A DNA stretch of 43,230 nucleotides from Microcaldota archaeon (GCA_030037495.1 JASHRG010000003.1:1-43230), one strand, 5' to 3'; counted from the first letter of the stretch, positions 1-7,251 are shown. Translations and numbers: made by a program. The notes: generated from the letters alone by a model not told the origin.

Positions 1-148
1 TTTTAACATTGTAATAATGGTCTACGGTAATCTCCCCTGGTCCATCGCCATCGTCCGCTGGGCTAAATGTTCTTTTTGTAAACTTCGCAAGTGTCTTTAG
101 GTATATTGCACGAACCTTCCGACCACAATATTTACAAGTCGTTTCCAT
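1..148 (-). CDS. N-terminus of a zinc-knuckle hypothetical protein (partial)
   Basis: An open frame starts with ATG at 148 on the minus strand and runs off the left edge, giving 49 residues. The first residues contain a CxxC knuckle (METTCKYCGRKV), which suggests one half of a zinc ribbon; the second metal-binding pair would lie outside the window. The stretch is too short to name a family. Nothing convincing lies between it and the intergenic element that begins near 232. Confidence 0.45.
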   Translation of the reverse strand, partial: METTCKYCGRKVRAIYLKTLAKFTKRTFSPADDGDGPGEITVDHYYNVK

Positions 149-231
149 TATATTCAATTAAATAAAACAGCATAAACTTAAAATACCTCCAAGCCCAAGC
201 CACGCCACCCCATATCACGCTCAAACTTACT

Positions 232-359
232 TAGATTCCTCTCCGGACCCCTCCCCTTGCCCAGTGGAGAATAAAGACACCTTGTCGAGGGAGAGAAGGG
301 ACCCCACAGGGTTGGGTGTGTATTTAGAGTGTGGAGATTCGGCGCTAGGGCTTAAAGCT
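232..359 (+). repeat. GC-rich intergenic element, copy 1
   Basis: A C-rich left arm (CCCCTCCCCTTGCCC near 247) is followed by a GGGTTGGG block and a tail GCTAGGGCTTAAAGCTT ending at the stop codon of the minus-strand gene at 360. The order of the parts matches the other copies in the first 16 kb, and the tail runs on the plus strand. Confidence 0.55.
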
Positions 360-977
360 TTACTTCGCAGAAGCTAGCAATAGGGAACCGCCTGGTGTGT
401 TTATCTTAACTGGAAAACCATGGGTTCCCGCTATGAGGTGAAACTCGTTCGCTATCCCAAGCTGTTTGCATAGGTCTCGTATAAAGTGGCCAGAGCCGAC
501 TAGATGGTCCATTAGCTCTGACTCCAAAGCACCACGCCTTATCGGGTCTTTACCTAAAGAGGGTAACTTCTCAATGGCTACACCTGCATCGATGTCGCTC
601 GTGGTCTTTAATGGTTGTGCTTTCATTCTGCCCTGCTCATCAATCTCGAAGTGTGTTCTTCCACCTATCATGTAAAACCTGATCTCGCCTGGCTCATGAC
701 CTATGCTCAGCAAGAAGCTGCGTGATTCTTCCGCTATTGCCTGTGTAGCCTCAAGCAGTCTTTCATATATCCTTTCGAACTTAACTCTGGTTTCTGCGAT
801 CTCTGGGTTCGTGTTCTGACGAAGCAAGAAGCTAAGTAGCTCTAGATTTGACCTTGCTATGTCCTCAGTGCTAGGCCTTATAGGAACGGCTTGCAGAAGT
901 CGGCCTCTCAAATCCAGTCCATGTTGAGCCAAGGCTATTCTTGAAGTCTGGGCTTCATTTCTCGTTTCCACTGCCAT
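360..977 (-). CDS. Orphan protein, possible nucleotidyltransferase-like fold
   Basis: The product is 205 aa. I do not recognise the family. The first 95 residues look helical and charged. Near residue 100 the pattern GGRTHFEI followed by TTSDIDAGVAI resembles the hG[GS]...DhD arrangement of nucleotidyltransferase folds, but this is a pattern match only. A TATA-like stretch with two TTACGTATT copies lies upstream (about 1000-1032), so the gene is probably transcribed alone. It sits between two copies of the GC-rich intergenic element. The reading frame is convincing; the function is open. Confidence 0.6.
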   Translation of the reverse strand: MAVETRNEAQTSRIALAQHGLDLRGRLLQAVPIRPSTEDIARSNLELLSFLLRQNTNPEIAETRVKFERIYERLLEATQAIAEESRSFLLSIGHEPGEIRFYMIGGRTHFEIDEQGRMKAQPLKTTSDIDAGVAIEKLPSLGKDPIRRGALESELMDHLVGSGHFIRDLCKQLGIANEFHLIAGTHGFPVKINTPGGSLLLASAK

Positions 978-1065
978 AATTATATTTCGCCTTTTCAGAT
1001 ACTTACGTATTCTTCCTATATTTACGTATTTCTAGCCAGTGTGACAGGAGTACGGATTTAGTAAT

Positions 1066-1125
1066 AGCCCCTCTCCCACCCAAACCCCCTGGTTTGGGTC
1101 GTCCCGGGGGTCTGGGAGGGGTTTA
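1066..1125 (+). repeat. GC-rich intergenic element, copy 2 (nested hairpin)
   Basis: A strong palindrome: CCCCTCTCCCA pairs with TGGGAGGGG around an inner perfect hairpin ACCCAAACC-CCCT-GGTTTGGGT at 1078-1099. The core ACCCAAACCCCCTGGTTTGG recurs exactly at 9158 and 10444, and CGTCCCGGGGG (1100-1110) recurs at 2209. It follows the stop of the RelE-like gene, so it may also act as a terminator. Confidence 0.7.
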
Positions 1126-1383
1126 TTATCTCCTTTTGTATACCTTCTTCCTATGTCCAATATCCAGAACCATTATCAAGCTAGCCTTTTCGTCAATATC
1201 GACTATAGCTCTGTAGTCTCCGGCTCTGAGGCTAAGGTATTTTATCCCTGTTAGCCCTTTAACAAAGGCCCTTGGGTTCTGAGCTGCTTTATCGAGCCTC
1301 TTTAGTATCTGGGCTTGGATCGTCTTGTCTAGCGAATAGAAAGCTTTCTCTGCTAGCTCAGAAAAAATGATTTTATAGCTCAT
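1126..1383 (-). CDS. relE: RelE/ParE-family toxin
   Basis: The product is 85 aa, the usual size for RelE-fold toxins. It opens with the typical YKIIFSELAEKAF strand-helix, has a central segment around GLTGIKYLSLRAGDYRAIVDI, and ends with a basic VLDIGHRKKVYKRR tail, as in ribosome-dependent mRNA interferases of the family. Its start overlaps the stop of the upstream ribbon-helix-helix gene by 4 nt (ATGA), the classic antitoxin-toxin order. Both are minus strand and read from one promoter. The family call is firm; the exact cleavage activity is inferred. Confidence 0.9.
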   Translation of the reverse strand: MSYKIIFSELAEKAFYSLDKTIQAQILKRLDKAAQNPRAFVKGLTGIKYLSLRAGDYRAIVDIDEKASLIMVLDIGHRKKVYKRR

Positions 1384-1619
1384 TTGAATCCGGCTTTTCG
1401 TTTTACCTGTTCTAGGCTTACGTACTTGCCAGCGCGTATCTCCTTTAGCGACTGCTCTATATGCTTAAGAGTTTCGGGACTTAGCTCCTCATCCTCGGTC
1501 TCTGTCACTATCAGGCGTTCGATTACATCGTTATAGCTTTCCCTGGGATGCAGCTTCAGCACATCTAACTCCCTCTTTACCCGCTTATTTACTTGGATGG
1601 TTGTCTCTTGACTGTCCAT
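1380..1619 (-). CDS. Antitoxin of the RelE pair (ribbon-helix-helix-like)
   Basis: The product is 79 aa. The N-terminus (TTIQVNKRVKRELDVLKLHPRES) looks like a ribbon-helix-helix DNA-binding segment followed by a long helix (YNDVIERLI). The acidic C-terminal half would wrap the toxin, as in VapB/RelB-type antitoxins. It is translationally coupled to the toxin through a 4-nt overlap. A promoter with repeated TATA-like elements (CTATAAATACTTATAAG on the minus strand) lies just upstream at about 1625-1655, a sensible site for autorepression. Confidence 0.8.
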   Translation of the reverse strand: MDSQETTIQVNKRVKRELDVLKLHPRESYNDVIERLIVTETEDEELSPETLKHIEQSLKEIRAGKYVSLEQVKRKAGFK

Positions 1620-1670
1620 AGTTATTATAACTACTTATAAGTATTTATAGCTTTCTACGAACTAAGCGCC

Positions 1671-1740
1671 CATCCCCACGTGCCCTCCCGGCGCCTCCCA
1701 TCCTGGGTCTGGAGGGGGTTGGGGGTTAGGGCGTGGAGGA
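1671..1740 (+). repeat. GC-rich intergenic element, copy 3
   Basis: It contains GCCCTCCCGGCGCC (1682-1695), found exactly again at 3123 and 8482, then GGAGGGGGTTGGGGGTTAGGG, the recognisable right half of the family in plus orientation. Divergent genes flank it. Confidence 0.65.
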
Positions 1741-1785
1741 GCCAAGTAATATATAATTTTGGGATAAACCTATAATGGGGATGTA

Positions 1786-2157
1786 ATGGCAGTAAGAGCA
1801 ACGACAGCACAAAATTTAGCAGATCTGAGCGAAGCAAGAGATAGGACTTTCAAAGCCGATAGAATGGTAGCTAATAGTGTTAGGGATACTATTTTTGCAG
1901 CTGGTCTTCGTAAGTTTGCAGCGCGGATTTTCGAGGAGAAGGGTGATGTTGTGGCTGCAAGGCAGCAATGGGATAAGATAGCAAATGAGGGTAAGAGCGC
2001 CCTAGTTGTATACGCCGCCGACCTCCATCAGCGTGTTGATGAGCGCGGTTCAATGCCGTACACGTTAAGATTTGACCAAGAGATACTTACTTATGCTCAA
2101 GCCGCTGCGAAATGCGCAGAACAGATATTGAGGCAAGGGAAGCGTTGGCCAGGCTAG
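1786..2157 (+). CDS. Small helical orphan protein
   Basis: The product is 123 aa, rich in Ala, Arg and Lys, and predicted mostly helical (for example FAAGLRKFAARIFEEKGDVVAARQQWDKIA, which looks like a TPR-like helical pair). There is no signal peptide, membrane segment or catalytic motif. An AT-rich TATA-like sequence (AATATATAATT near 1748) is about 30 nt upstream of a short leader, so it probably has its own promoter. I do not recognise the family. It is a single-gene unit between two copies of the intergenic element. Confidence 0.55.
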   Translation: MAVRATTAQNLADLSEARDRTFKADRMVANSVRDTIFAAGLRKFAARIFEEKGDVVAARQQWDKIANEGKSALVVYAADLHQRVDERGSMPYTLRFDQEILTYAQAAAKCAEQILRQGKRWPG

Positions 2158-2199
2158 CGGCTACGCCACCGGCACCACCACAGCCAAGATCTGGCTAAC

Positions 2200-2232
2200 C
2201 TAGGAGGGCGTCCCGGGGGCCCGGAGGGATTT
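2200..2232 (+). repeat. GC-rich intergenic element, copy 4 (short)
   Basis: CGTCCCGGGGG (2209-2219) matches copy 2 exactly, and GGCCCGGAGGGA is shared in part with copies 7 and 14. The left arm is eroded or missing. Confidence 0.5.
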
Positions 2233-2240
2233 GAACTAGT

Positions 2241-2280
2241 TAGTAACACTTAGTATTACTTAGTGGCACTTAGAAAGGCT
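2241..2280 (+). repeat. Tandem 10-bp repeat, TAGTnnnACT
   Basis: Three exact-length units, TAGTAACACT, TAGTATTACT and TAGTGGCACT, plus a decayed fourth, TAGAAAGGCT, stand head to tail. The 10-bp spacing is one helical turn, so the units face the same side of the DNA. A TATA-like TTATATATC follows directly at 2280-2288. Confidence 0.6.
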
Positions 2281-2318
2281 TATATATCTAGTTAGTTAGT
2301 ATATTAGCGATGGGTAAA

Positions 2319-2366
2319 ACCTAAAGACCAGTGCACCTTGAGATGCACGTTTTAGTGTCTTTAGGT
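2319..2366. other. Nested inverted repeat at the 3' end of the DUF3800 gene
   Basis: ACCTAAAGAC (2319-2328) and GTCTTTAGGT (2357-2366) form a perfect 10-bp stem. Inside it, GTGCA (2331-2335) pairs with TGCAC (2344-2348) around an 8-nt loop. The structure overlaps the stop codon of the minus-strand DUF3800 gene. It lies about 30 nt downstream of a plus-strand TATA box, so it could be a terminator or part of a small RNA. Confidence 0.55.
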
Positions 2367-3020
2367 ACTGTCACTTTCTTCCTCATTCTTCCATACGTGC
2401 GATGAATGTTGATCTATTTTTAGCATATCTATAAATTCAGAATTACCTCGTTCGAATTTCTGAAAACAAGCCCAAGCGATCATGTCAACAAACTGTAATC
2501 CGGACCAAGCATGAGAATAACTATGACTTATTTTCAAATCATCTATACATTCATTTACAACTTTTAGTCTCTTCGAGAAATAAGCATTGAAATCATCTCT
2601 TAGGAATTGTTTTCCTTTAGATTTGTCAATTTTAATATCTAGTTTAACTTTTTTCTTAGTTTTAAGGTTAATTATATCAGCTAACTTTCCTGCAACAAAG
2701 TTGTATTGCTTATTCTTATTTTCTTTTAGAAATTTGCTATACACATCAGACTTTTTTAGAATGATATAATAAGCGGTTGCTCCTTCAATTTTGTTTAAGG
2801 ATGTAAGTACATATTTTCTTAGTTCATCTGATGAAGAATTAGCTTTAATCTCCATTGCTCCACTAAGCTCTTTATTGAACTTGTACCTGCGCACATTTTT
2901 GATTAATCTATCTAAAGCCCTGGGATCGTCAACAATTAAAGCAACCAGAATCAAATATTTGCTCCCTTTCAAGCCCATGTCTCCGCTTTCGTCTATGTAC
3001 ATATACTTAAAAATTGGCAT
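2361..3020 (-). CDS. DUF3800-family protein
   Basis: The product is 219 aa. The N-terminal YIDESGD motif (residues 8-14) and the C-terminal block SGLQFVDMIAW are the two hallmarks of DUF3800, a family with an RNase H-like fold and conserved acidic residues, often found near mobile elements and defence genes. The gene is clearly more AT-rich and Lys/Asn-rich than its neighbours, a sign of recent acquisition. A minus-strand TATA box (GACTTAAATAGC, about 3066-3078) is upstream. No partner gene is adjacent. Nuclease function is inferred from the fold only. Confidence 0.85.
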   Translation of the reverse strand: MPIFKYMYIDESGDMGLKGSKYLILVALIVDDPRALDRLIKNVRRYKFNKELSGAMEIKANSSSDELRKYVLTSLNKIEGATAYYIILKKSDVYSKFLKENKNKQYNFVAGKLADIINLKTKKKVKLDIKIDKSKGKQFLRDDFNAYFSKRLKVVNECIDDLKISHSYSHAWSGLQFVDMIAWACFQKFERGNSEFIDMLKIDQHSSHVWKNEEESDST

Positions 3021-3095
3021 CTAAAACATCGGTGACATTGGAGCCTAAAGCTATTTTTGCTTTGAAGCTATTTAAGTCTTCATTAGGAGTAGGCC

Positions 3096-3200
3096 CTGAG
3101 CTAGCCCCCTCTCTCCTCCCGCGCCCTCCCGGCGCCCATCTCTAGCTCCCCTGCCCTCCTCTGGCTTAAGGCTTTAAGGCTTGGGAGGTAAGCTTAGGCT
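3096..3200 (+). repeat. GC-rich intergenic element, copy 5 (full length with promoter-like tail)
   Basis: The C-rich arm includes GCCCTCCCGGCGCC (3123-3136). The tail has AGGCTTTAAGGCTTGGGAG (3169-3187, exact again at 8532-8550), then AAGCTTAGGCT running directly into the ATG of the next gene (the 14-mer AAGCTTAGGCTATG recurs at 3858). TTTAA lies about 27 nt before the ATG, as expected for a leaderless archaeal promoter. Confidence 0.75.
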
Positions 3201-3776
3201 ATGAAAAGACAAGCGCTAGATTCCTTAGTTGAATTCATTACGATAACAAATAAGGTTAAAGCTACTAGAAGGACTGACTGGGTAATTAGAAAGCTTCCAA
3301 TTTACGAGCATATTGGTGATCATTGCTTTAGCACTGCTCTGCTGTCGTACCTGCTTGGAAAGAAGAAGGGCCTTGATTCTGATAGGTGCATGGCTATGGC
3401 TCTTATCCACGATATTCATGAAGCGATAACTGGGGATATAGCTACAAGGCACAAGGAAAGCGATCAGGCTGTATCAAATCATAGAAAAAAGGAGCTAGAG
3501 GATAGGGACACAAAGAAACTCCTTTCTTATCTTAAGCAAAAGGACAGAAAGCCAATGCTTGATTTATGGAATGAGTTAAAAGAAGGGAAAACCAAGGAAG
3601 CCCAGCTTGTAAACCAAGTCGATAAATTGGATTATATACTAGAGCTGTATGCTCATGCTCCGTATACTAAGAAACAGAAGAGCTTAGCCAGAGAATTCTT
3701 CCTTACTGCAGAGCCAAGAATCAAGGACAGGGACCTACGTTACATCTATGCCAAGGTAAAAGAGAAGGTGCTCTAG
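3201..3776 (+). CDS. HD-domain phosphohydrolase (YfbR/HDDC2-like 5'-nucleotidase)
   Basis: The product is 191 aa, the normal size for the family. The pattern LPIYEHIGDHCFSTALLSYLL gives the first histidine (H41), ALIHDIHEAITGDIA gives the HD pair (H70, D71) followed by the EAI/GDI segment typical of YfbR/HDDC2 deoxynucleoside-5'-monophosphatases, and a later NQVDKLDYILE gives the last metal-binding Asp. A role in nucleotide pool cleansing is likely. The ATG directly follows the tail of the intergenic element, implying leaderless translation. It forms a unit by itself. Confidence 0.87.
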   Translation: MKRQALDSLVEFITITNKVKATRRTDWVIRKLPIYEHIGDHCFSTALLSYLLGKKKGLDSDRCMAMALIHDIHEAITGDIATRHKESDQAVSNHRKKELEDRDTKKLLSYLKQKDRKPMLDLWNELKEGKTKEAQLVNQVDKLDYILELYAHAPYTKKQKSLAREFFLTAEPRIKDRDLRYIYAKVKEKVL

Positions 3777-3868
3777 CCTCTCTCTCCCCCCGCGCCCCCA
3801 GGGCGCCCAGGCCCCGGGGTGGGTTGGGCTTAATTAAGCTTAAGAGCTTGAGCTTAGAAGCTTAGGCT
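3776..3868 (+). repeat. GC-rich intergenic element, copy 6 (full length)
   Basis: AGGCCCCGGGGTGGGTT (3809-3825) is repeated exactly at 14212-14228. The tail contains TTAATTAAGCTTAAG and ends AAGCTTAGGCTATG at the start codon of the methyltransferase gene, with TTAAG about 27 nt upstream of the ATG. Confidence 0.75.
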
Positions 3869-4687
3869 ATGGCAAATAAACCTAGACACAAAGTAACTCT
3901 TACAAAAGAAAAAGAGACCCTACTTATCACCCTCCAGGCCAAGGCACTTGATTATATCTCTAAAAACTCAATCTTGAAGGACAGAAAAGCGTATGAGATA
4001 TTCAGAACTCTTGATTATGATTTCAGCAAACTGCGTTCAGATGACGATGATAGAGTCGGATCTGTGAGGGCAAAACAGGTGGATGATTGGGTTGAAGAAT
4101 TCATCAGTGCAAACAGGAACGCGGTAGTCTTATATTTGGGTTGTGGCCTTGACACAAGGATTGCAAGGGTAAGACCTCCCTTAACGGTCACATGGTTTGA
4201 TATAGACTACCCGGAAGTCATAAAGCTACGCAAGGAGTTCTTCAAAGAGGGATCCAACTACAGGATGATTTCCTCATCTATAACAAACCCAAAATGGCTT
4301 GTAAAAATCCCAAAGAATAGACCAGTGATGATAGTTGCTGAGGGAGTGTTCGAGTATCTCTCTGAAAAGGACATCAAAAATCTGCTAAACAGGCTTACTT
4401 CTAATTTTTCAGCAGGAAGAATCGCATTTGACGCACTGAGCAAAGATGTGATAAAATTTGCAAAGAAAGAGCTCAAGAAGCAAACCGGAGCAACGCATAG
4501 GTGGGGTATAAACAGTATAAGCGATGTGGACAAACTGAACCCGAAACTTAAAAGGTTGCAGGCTTTGTCGCTTTTTGAATCGAAATACATGAGCAAACTT
4601 CCGCCAAAAGTGCGAAAGGCGTATCTAACTGCAGCGAAGAGCCCTCCGTATAAAGATGCAATGCGGTTGTTGCTTTACGGATTTTAG
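3869..4687 (+). CDS. SAM-dependent methyltransferase, LCMT (PF04072-like) family
   Basis: The product is 272 aa. The SAM-binding core reads VVLYLGCGLDTRIARV, followed by TWFDIDYPEVIKLRK for the acidic ribose contact, and MIVAEGVFEYLSEKDI, which matches the EGvl.YL motif of leucine-carboxyl-methyltransferase-like proteins. In archaea and bacteria this family methylates varied small molecules or polyketides; the substrate here cannot be told. A four-helix membrane protein begins 12 nt downstream and is probably co-transcribed. Confidence 0.85.
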   Translation: MANKPRHKVTLTKEKETLLITLQAKALDYISKNSILKDRKAYEIFRTLDYDFSKLRSDDDDRVGSVRAKQVDDWVEEFISANRNAVVLYLGCGLDTRIARVRPPLTVTWFDIDYPEVIKLRKEFFKEGSNYRMISSSITNPKWLVKIPKNRPVMIVAEGVFEYLSEKDIKNLLNRLTSNFSAGRIAFDALSKDVIKFAKKELKKQTGATHRWGINSISDVDKLNPKLKRLQALSLFESKYMSKLPPKVRKAYLTAAKSPPYKDAMRLLLYGF

Positions 4688-4699
4688 CTTGGTGAGAGT

Positions 4700-5080
4700 A
4701 TGGCAAGACATTTAGGAATCACGATAGTCGCAATCTTAATGGTGCTATTTGGCATAGCAGAAATCGCCACTGGATTTACTCACAACTTTGTTGGTATAAT
4801 TAACACTACCCAAAGCTCTGCTTCCACTTACGGTGCTGCGATAGTAGGTGCCGTGTATGCTATAGGTGGACTGTTATTGCTGCCTATGAAAAAACGATTG
4901 GCAAGAGTGTCGCTTTTCTGCTTAGGGATTGTAGTCGTTGGCAGAGTGTATCTGGTTCTAACTGGCCTGTATCCATTTACTACTGCATTGCAGATAGGGT
5001 CCATAGTTGTTGGCACGCTGATCGCACTGATATTCATGGTTTATATCGGCTTAGTGAAATGGGGCTCTTTCCAACCTTAG
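4700..5080 (+). CDS. Small four-helix membrane protein
   Basis: The product is 126 aa with four likely membrane helices, at about residues 6-24, 46-62, 70-90 and 97-118. Short polar loops and a Lys/Arg cluster (MKKRLAR) after helix 2 suggest a cytoplasmic loop there. There is no recognisable catalytic motif. A short spacing to the upstream methyltransferase and a GGTGAG ribosome-binding site (about 4691) put the two in one operon. Function unknown. Confidence 0.7.
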   Translation: MARHLGITIVAILMVLFGIAEIATGFTHNFVGIINTTQSSASTYGAAIVGAVYAIGGLLLLPMKKRLARVSLFCLGIVVVGRVYLVLTGLYPFTTALQIGSIVVGTLIALIFMVYIGLVKWGSFQP

Positions 5081-5135
5081 CCCCTCCCTCCCCAGCCACA
5101 GGCCCGGAGGTCTTAGAGGTTAGAGTTTCTTTGCT
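5079..5135 (+). repeat. GC-rich intergenic element, copy 7 (degenerate)
   Basis: AGCCCCTCCCTCCCC is followed by GGCCCGGAGG and a TTAGAGGTTAGAG tail. It lies between convergent genes. The 60 bases up to the next stop codon hold nothing I can identify. Confidence 0.5.
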
Positions 5136-5197
5136 ACGCAAAATACCCTGTGCAGCCTGTTGACTCTTGAGCCTGGAAACCATCTTCCTTCCACCAA

Positions 5198-5881
5198 CTA
5201 ATAGTCAAGAACGCCCTTTATGAAGCCATAAGCTGCGCCTATGGCAAGTGAGGGTATCAAAAAGGCTTCAAACCAGTTAAGCCCGGAGTTTCCTATTGGC
5301 AACAGCGTGTTAAAGTGCCAGCCAACAGCTTTCGCCTCTTTATACACGCCAAATACTGCTCCAGCTACTGCACCGCCAATAAGAGTGAGAGTGCCATTCT
5401 TTCCGGTTTCCCAGAGCACGTTTCCTGGAGTAGGACCTTTGAGGCAGAAAAGTCCAGCGGTAAAGCCGTAAGCTGCGCCTGCTATGGCAAACGGCAGCCA
5501 TACAATCTCGGCAAGATGGACGCCGCTATCCCATATCAAGGAAAGGTTGTTCAGATGAACACCGCCATCAGTGTATATCCTATAGCCAACGCCAGCCAGC
5601 CATGCAGCAAGAGTTCCGCCTACTGATGTTGTAACAGTGTTTTTCCCTGTCTTAAACATAACGCTTCCAGGGCTTCCCCACTTCCTGCTTGGTTTTCCAG
5701 TGCTTTCGCCAGTTGTATGCGTTGTCGTCTCTGCAGCAGAAGCGCTTGCAGGAGCAGTAGACTCATTCGCCACACCAAGATGTAGGAATGACCTTAGCCT
5801 GCTCCCTGCCGTTGCAGGTGCATCAATTCCGCCTGTTGCTACTCTTGCTCTTCGCGAAGCAGATATTTCAGCTGTTGCCAT
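5198..5881 (-). CDS. Membrane protein with internal duplication, paralogue A
   Basis: The product is 227 aa. About 65 polar, Ala/Ser/Thr-rich residues precede four membrane helices arranged as two similar halves: HLNNLSLIWDSGVHLAEI...AIAGAAYGFTAGL and HFNTLLPIGNSGLNWFEA...LAIGAAYGFIKGV. The next gene upstream encodes a related protein of nearly the same length and plan. It starts 25 nt after that gene and is probably co-transcribed with it. The Gly/Ala-rich helix pairs recall small pore or glycine-zipper proteins, but I do not assign a function. Confidence 0.7.
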   Translation of the reverse strand: MATAEISASRRARVATGGIDAPATAGSRLRSFLHLGVANESTAPASASAAETTTHTTGESTGKPSRKWGSPGSVMFKTGKNTVTTSVGGTLAAWLAGVGYRIYTDGGVHLNNLSLIWDSGVHLAEIVWLPFAIAGAAYGFTAGLFCLKGPTPGNVLWETGKNGTLTLIGGAVAGAVFGVYKEAKAVGWHFNTLLPIGNSGLNWFEAFLIPSLAIGAAYGFIKGVLDY

Positions 5882-5906
5882 AAACTCACTAATGTAAAAA
5901 CTTGGG

Positions 5907-6569
5907 TTACAAGCGCAACCCCTTTACCACTCCATATATCATTCCGATTATTGCGCCAGGAATCAGCAGCGCCTGAGTCCATAAATCACCGGAATTAAAC
6001 ATTGTAGCAGCTGTAGAAAGGCTTGCCCCTACCTGGTGTCCTTTGTCCACAACTCCGTATATAAAAGCGCCGGCGCCAGCGATAATCATTCCCAATCCAC
6101 CATACAATGCGGTAGTAAGCATAATTCTTCCAGGCACGTATTTTACAGGCAGAGAGCTGATTGCAAATCCTGCGACAGCGCCGCCAGGAACCCCAAATGC
6201 GCCTATTTGGGTTAGTGAAGTGACAGAGTGTGATATCGATGCTAAGGTATCAAGATGTAACCCAACCTCTCTTATTTTATCAAGAACCACTATGAAACCT
6301 GTAAGTACAGTGCCGCCAAAAATGCCTCCTACGATGTTAAACAAGGTGTGCTTTACTGCCTTCTCAGCTTTTCCAGCCTCCTTTCCTGCCTCTGCCAGCC
6401 CTTTTGTGGCGTCATTTGCCACATCAACGCCAGGTCCAGGCACAGTGCCTCTTATAGACCTTCTTAGCCGGGAAAAACGCGTATATGCGCTGTTTCCAAC
6501 ACCTGATGCTTCTCCAGTTCTCAGTTTGTCTGCAACATTAACACGTTGCTGTAATTCTATGGTAGTCAT
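5907..6569 (-). CDS. Membrane protein with internal duplication, paralogue B
   Basis: The product is 220 aa from the ATG at 6569; a TTG 21 nt further out is possible, but it falls close to the predicted transcript start. It shares the plan of the downstream paralogue: a polar N-terminal third with an Ala/Lys-rich helix, then two repeats of helix pairs with HLDTLASI...SLTQIGAFGVPGGAVAG and ASLSTAATMFNSGDLWTQALLIPGAIIGMIYGVVKG. A minus-strand TATA box (AAATAAATAGTTTATT, about 6593-6607) gives it its own promoter. Confidence 0.7.
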   Translation of the reverse strand: MTTIELQQRVNVADKLRTGEASGVGNSAYTRFSRLRRSIRGTVPGPGVDVANDATKGLAEAGKEAGKAEKAVKHTLFNIVGGIFGGTVLTGFIVVLDKIREVGLHLDTLASISHSVTSLTQIGAFGVPGGAVAGFAISSLPVKYVPGRIMLTTALYGGLGMIIAGAGAFIYGVVDKGHQVGASLSTAATMFNSGDLWTQALLIPGAIIGMIYGVVKGLRL

Positions 6570-6610
6570 GTCCCCACGCTTAGCACTCAATACAATAAAC
6601 TATTTATTTC

Positions 6611-7078
6611 TTATGGCGCCAGCGGCTCATATGCAAACGCGTCGCTTATGAGCCTTAAAGCGTCAAGTTGCAGCAAAAGCTCTTTTCTCTGCAACCTGGC
6701 AAGAGGGCCCAGCTTGAGCGCCCGCTCGCCCACAGCAATCTTGTGACCTACAACAGTGGCAAAAACCCTGTCTAATGAGCTTGCGTTATCCAGCAGGGCC
6801 TGGCCATCGCCTATTAGGCTAGGCTCCAATGCCGTTACTATTTTTCTTGACCTTAGGAATTTAGTGTACCTTTCTAGGGAAATTGCGACTGCTTCGGCAT
6901 TTGGTTTTGAGTCAATCCTTACTGAATATATCTTGATGTAGATTGTTCCAGAATCGTCTCCAGAGACGGTAAAGCCAATTCCTGGCCTATGCGCTAACTC
7001 CTCGCATTTTAGCGCATAATTGCTTCCAGTATTGCCAGGCTTGGGGGCGCTGCTCGAGAAAATTAATTGCGAAGGCAT
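6611..7078 (-). CDS. Orphan soluble protein
   Basis: The product is 155 aa. A beta-rich N-terminal half (GIGFTVSGDDSGTIYIKIYSVRI) is followed by a mostly helical half. I recognise no family. A strong archaeal promoter precedes it: BRE/TATA GAAAGCTATTTATATC on the minus strand at about 7116-7133, with the start about 35-40 nt downstream. The duplicated membrane-protein genes lie just beyond its 3' end on the same strand, so the three may work together; that is inference from position. Confidence 0.6.
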   Translation of the reverse strand: MPSQLIFSSSAPKPGNTGSNYALKCEELAHRPGIGFTVSGDDSGTIYIKIYSVRIDSKPNAEAVAISLERYTKFLRSRKIVTALEPSLIGDGQALLDNASSLDRVFATVVGHKIAVGERALKLGPLARLQRKELLLQLDALRLISDAFAYEPLAP

Positions 7079-7138
7079 TGCATCACTTGTGGGTTACGCA
7101 GCTACTCACTTAATCCAGATATAAATAGCTTTCAACCT

Positions 7139-7190
7139 ACCCTCTCTCCCTTTCCCCAGGGCCCTGGAGTGGGTTGGGGTTAGGGCTTAA
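7139..7190 (+). repeat. GC-rich intergenic element, copy 8
   Basis: CCAGGGCCCTGG forms a perfect 12-bp palindrome (7155-7166), followed by GGGTTGGGGTTAGGGCTTAA, the clearest example of the right-hand block. The tail points to the VapB-like gene at 7252, which has its own TATA sequence further down. Confidence 0.65.
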
Positions 7191-7251
7191 CTTCCTTCAA
7201 AACACAGAAAGGTATTTATACATACATTATAATAACTTATAATGTGGTCAT

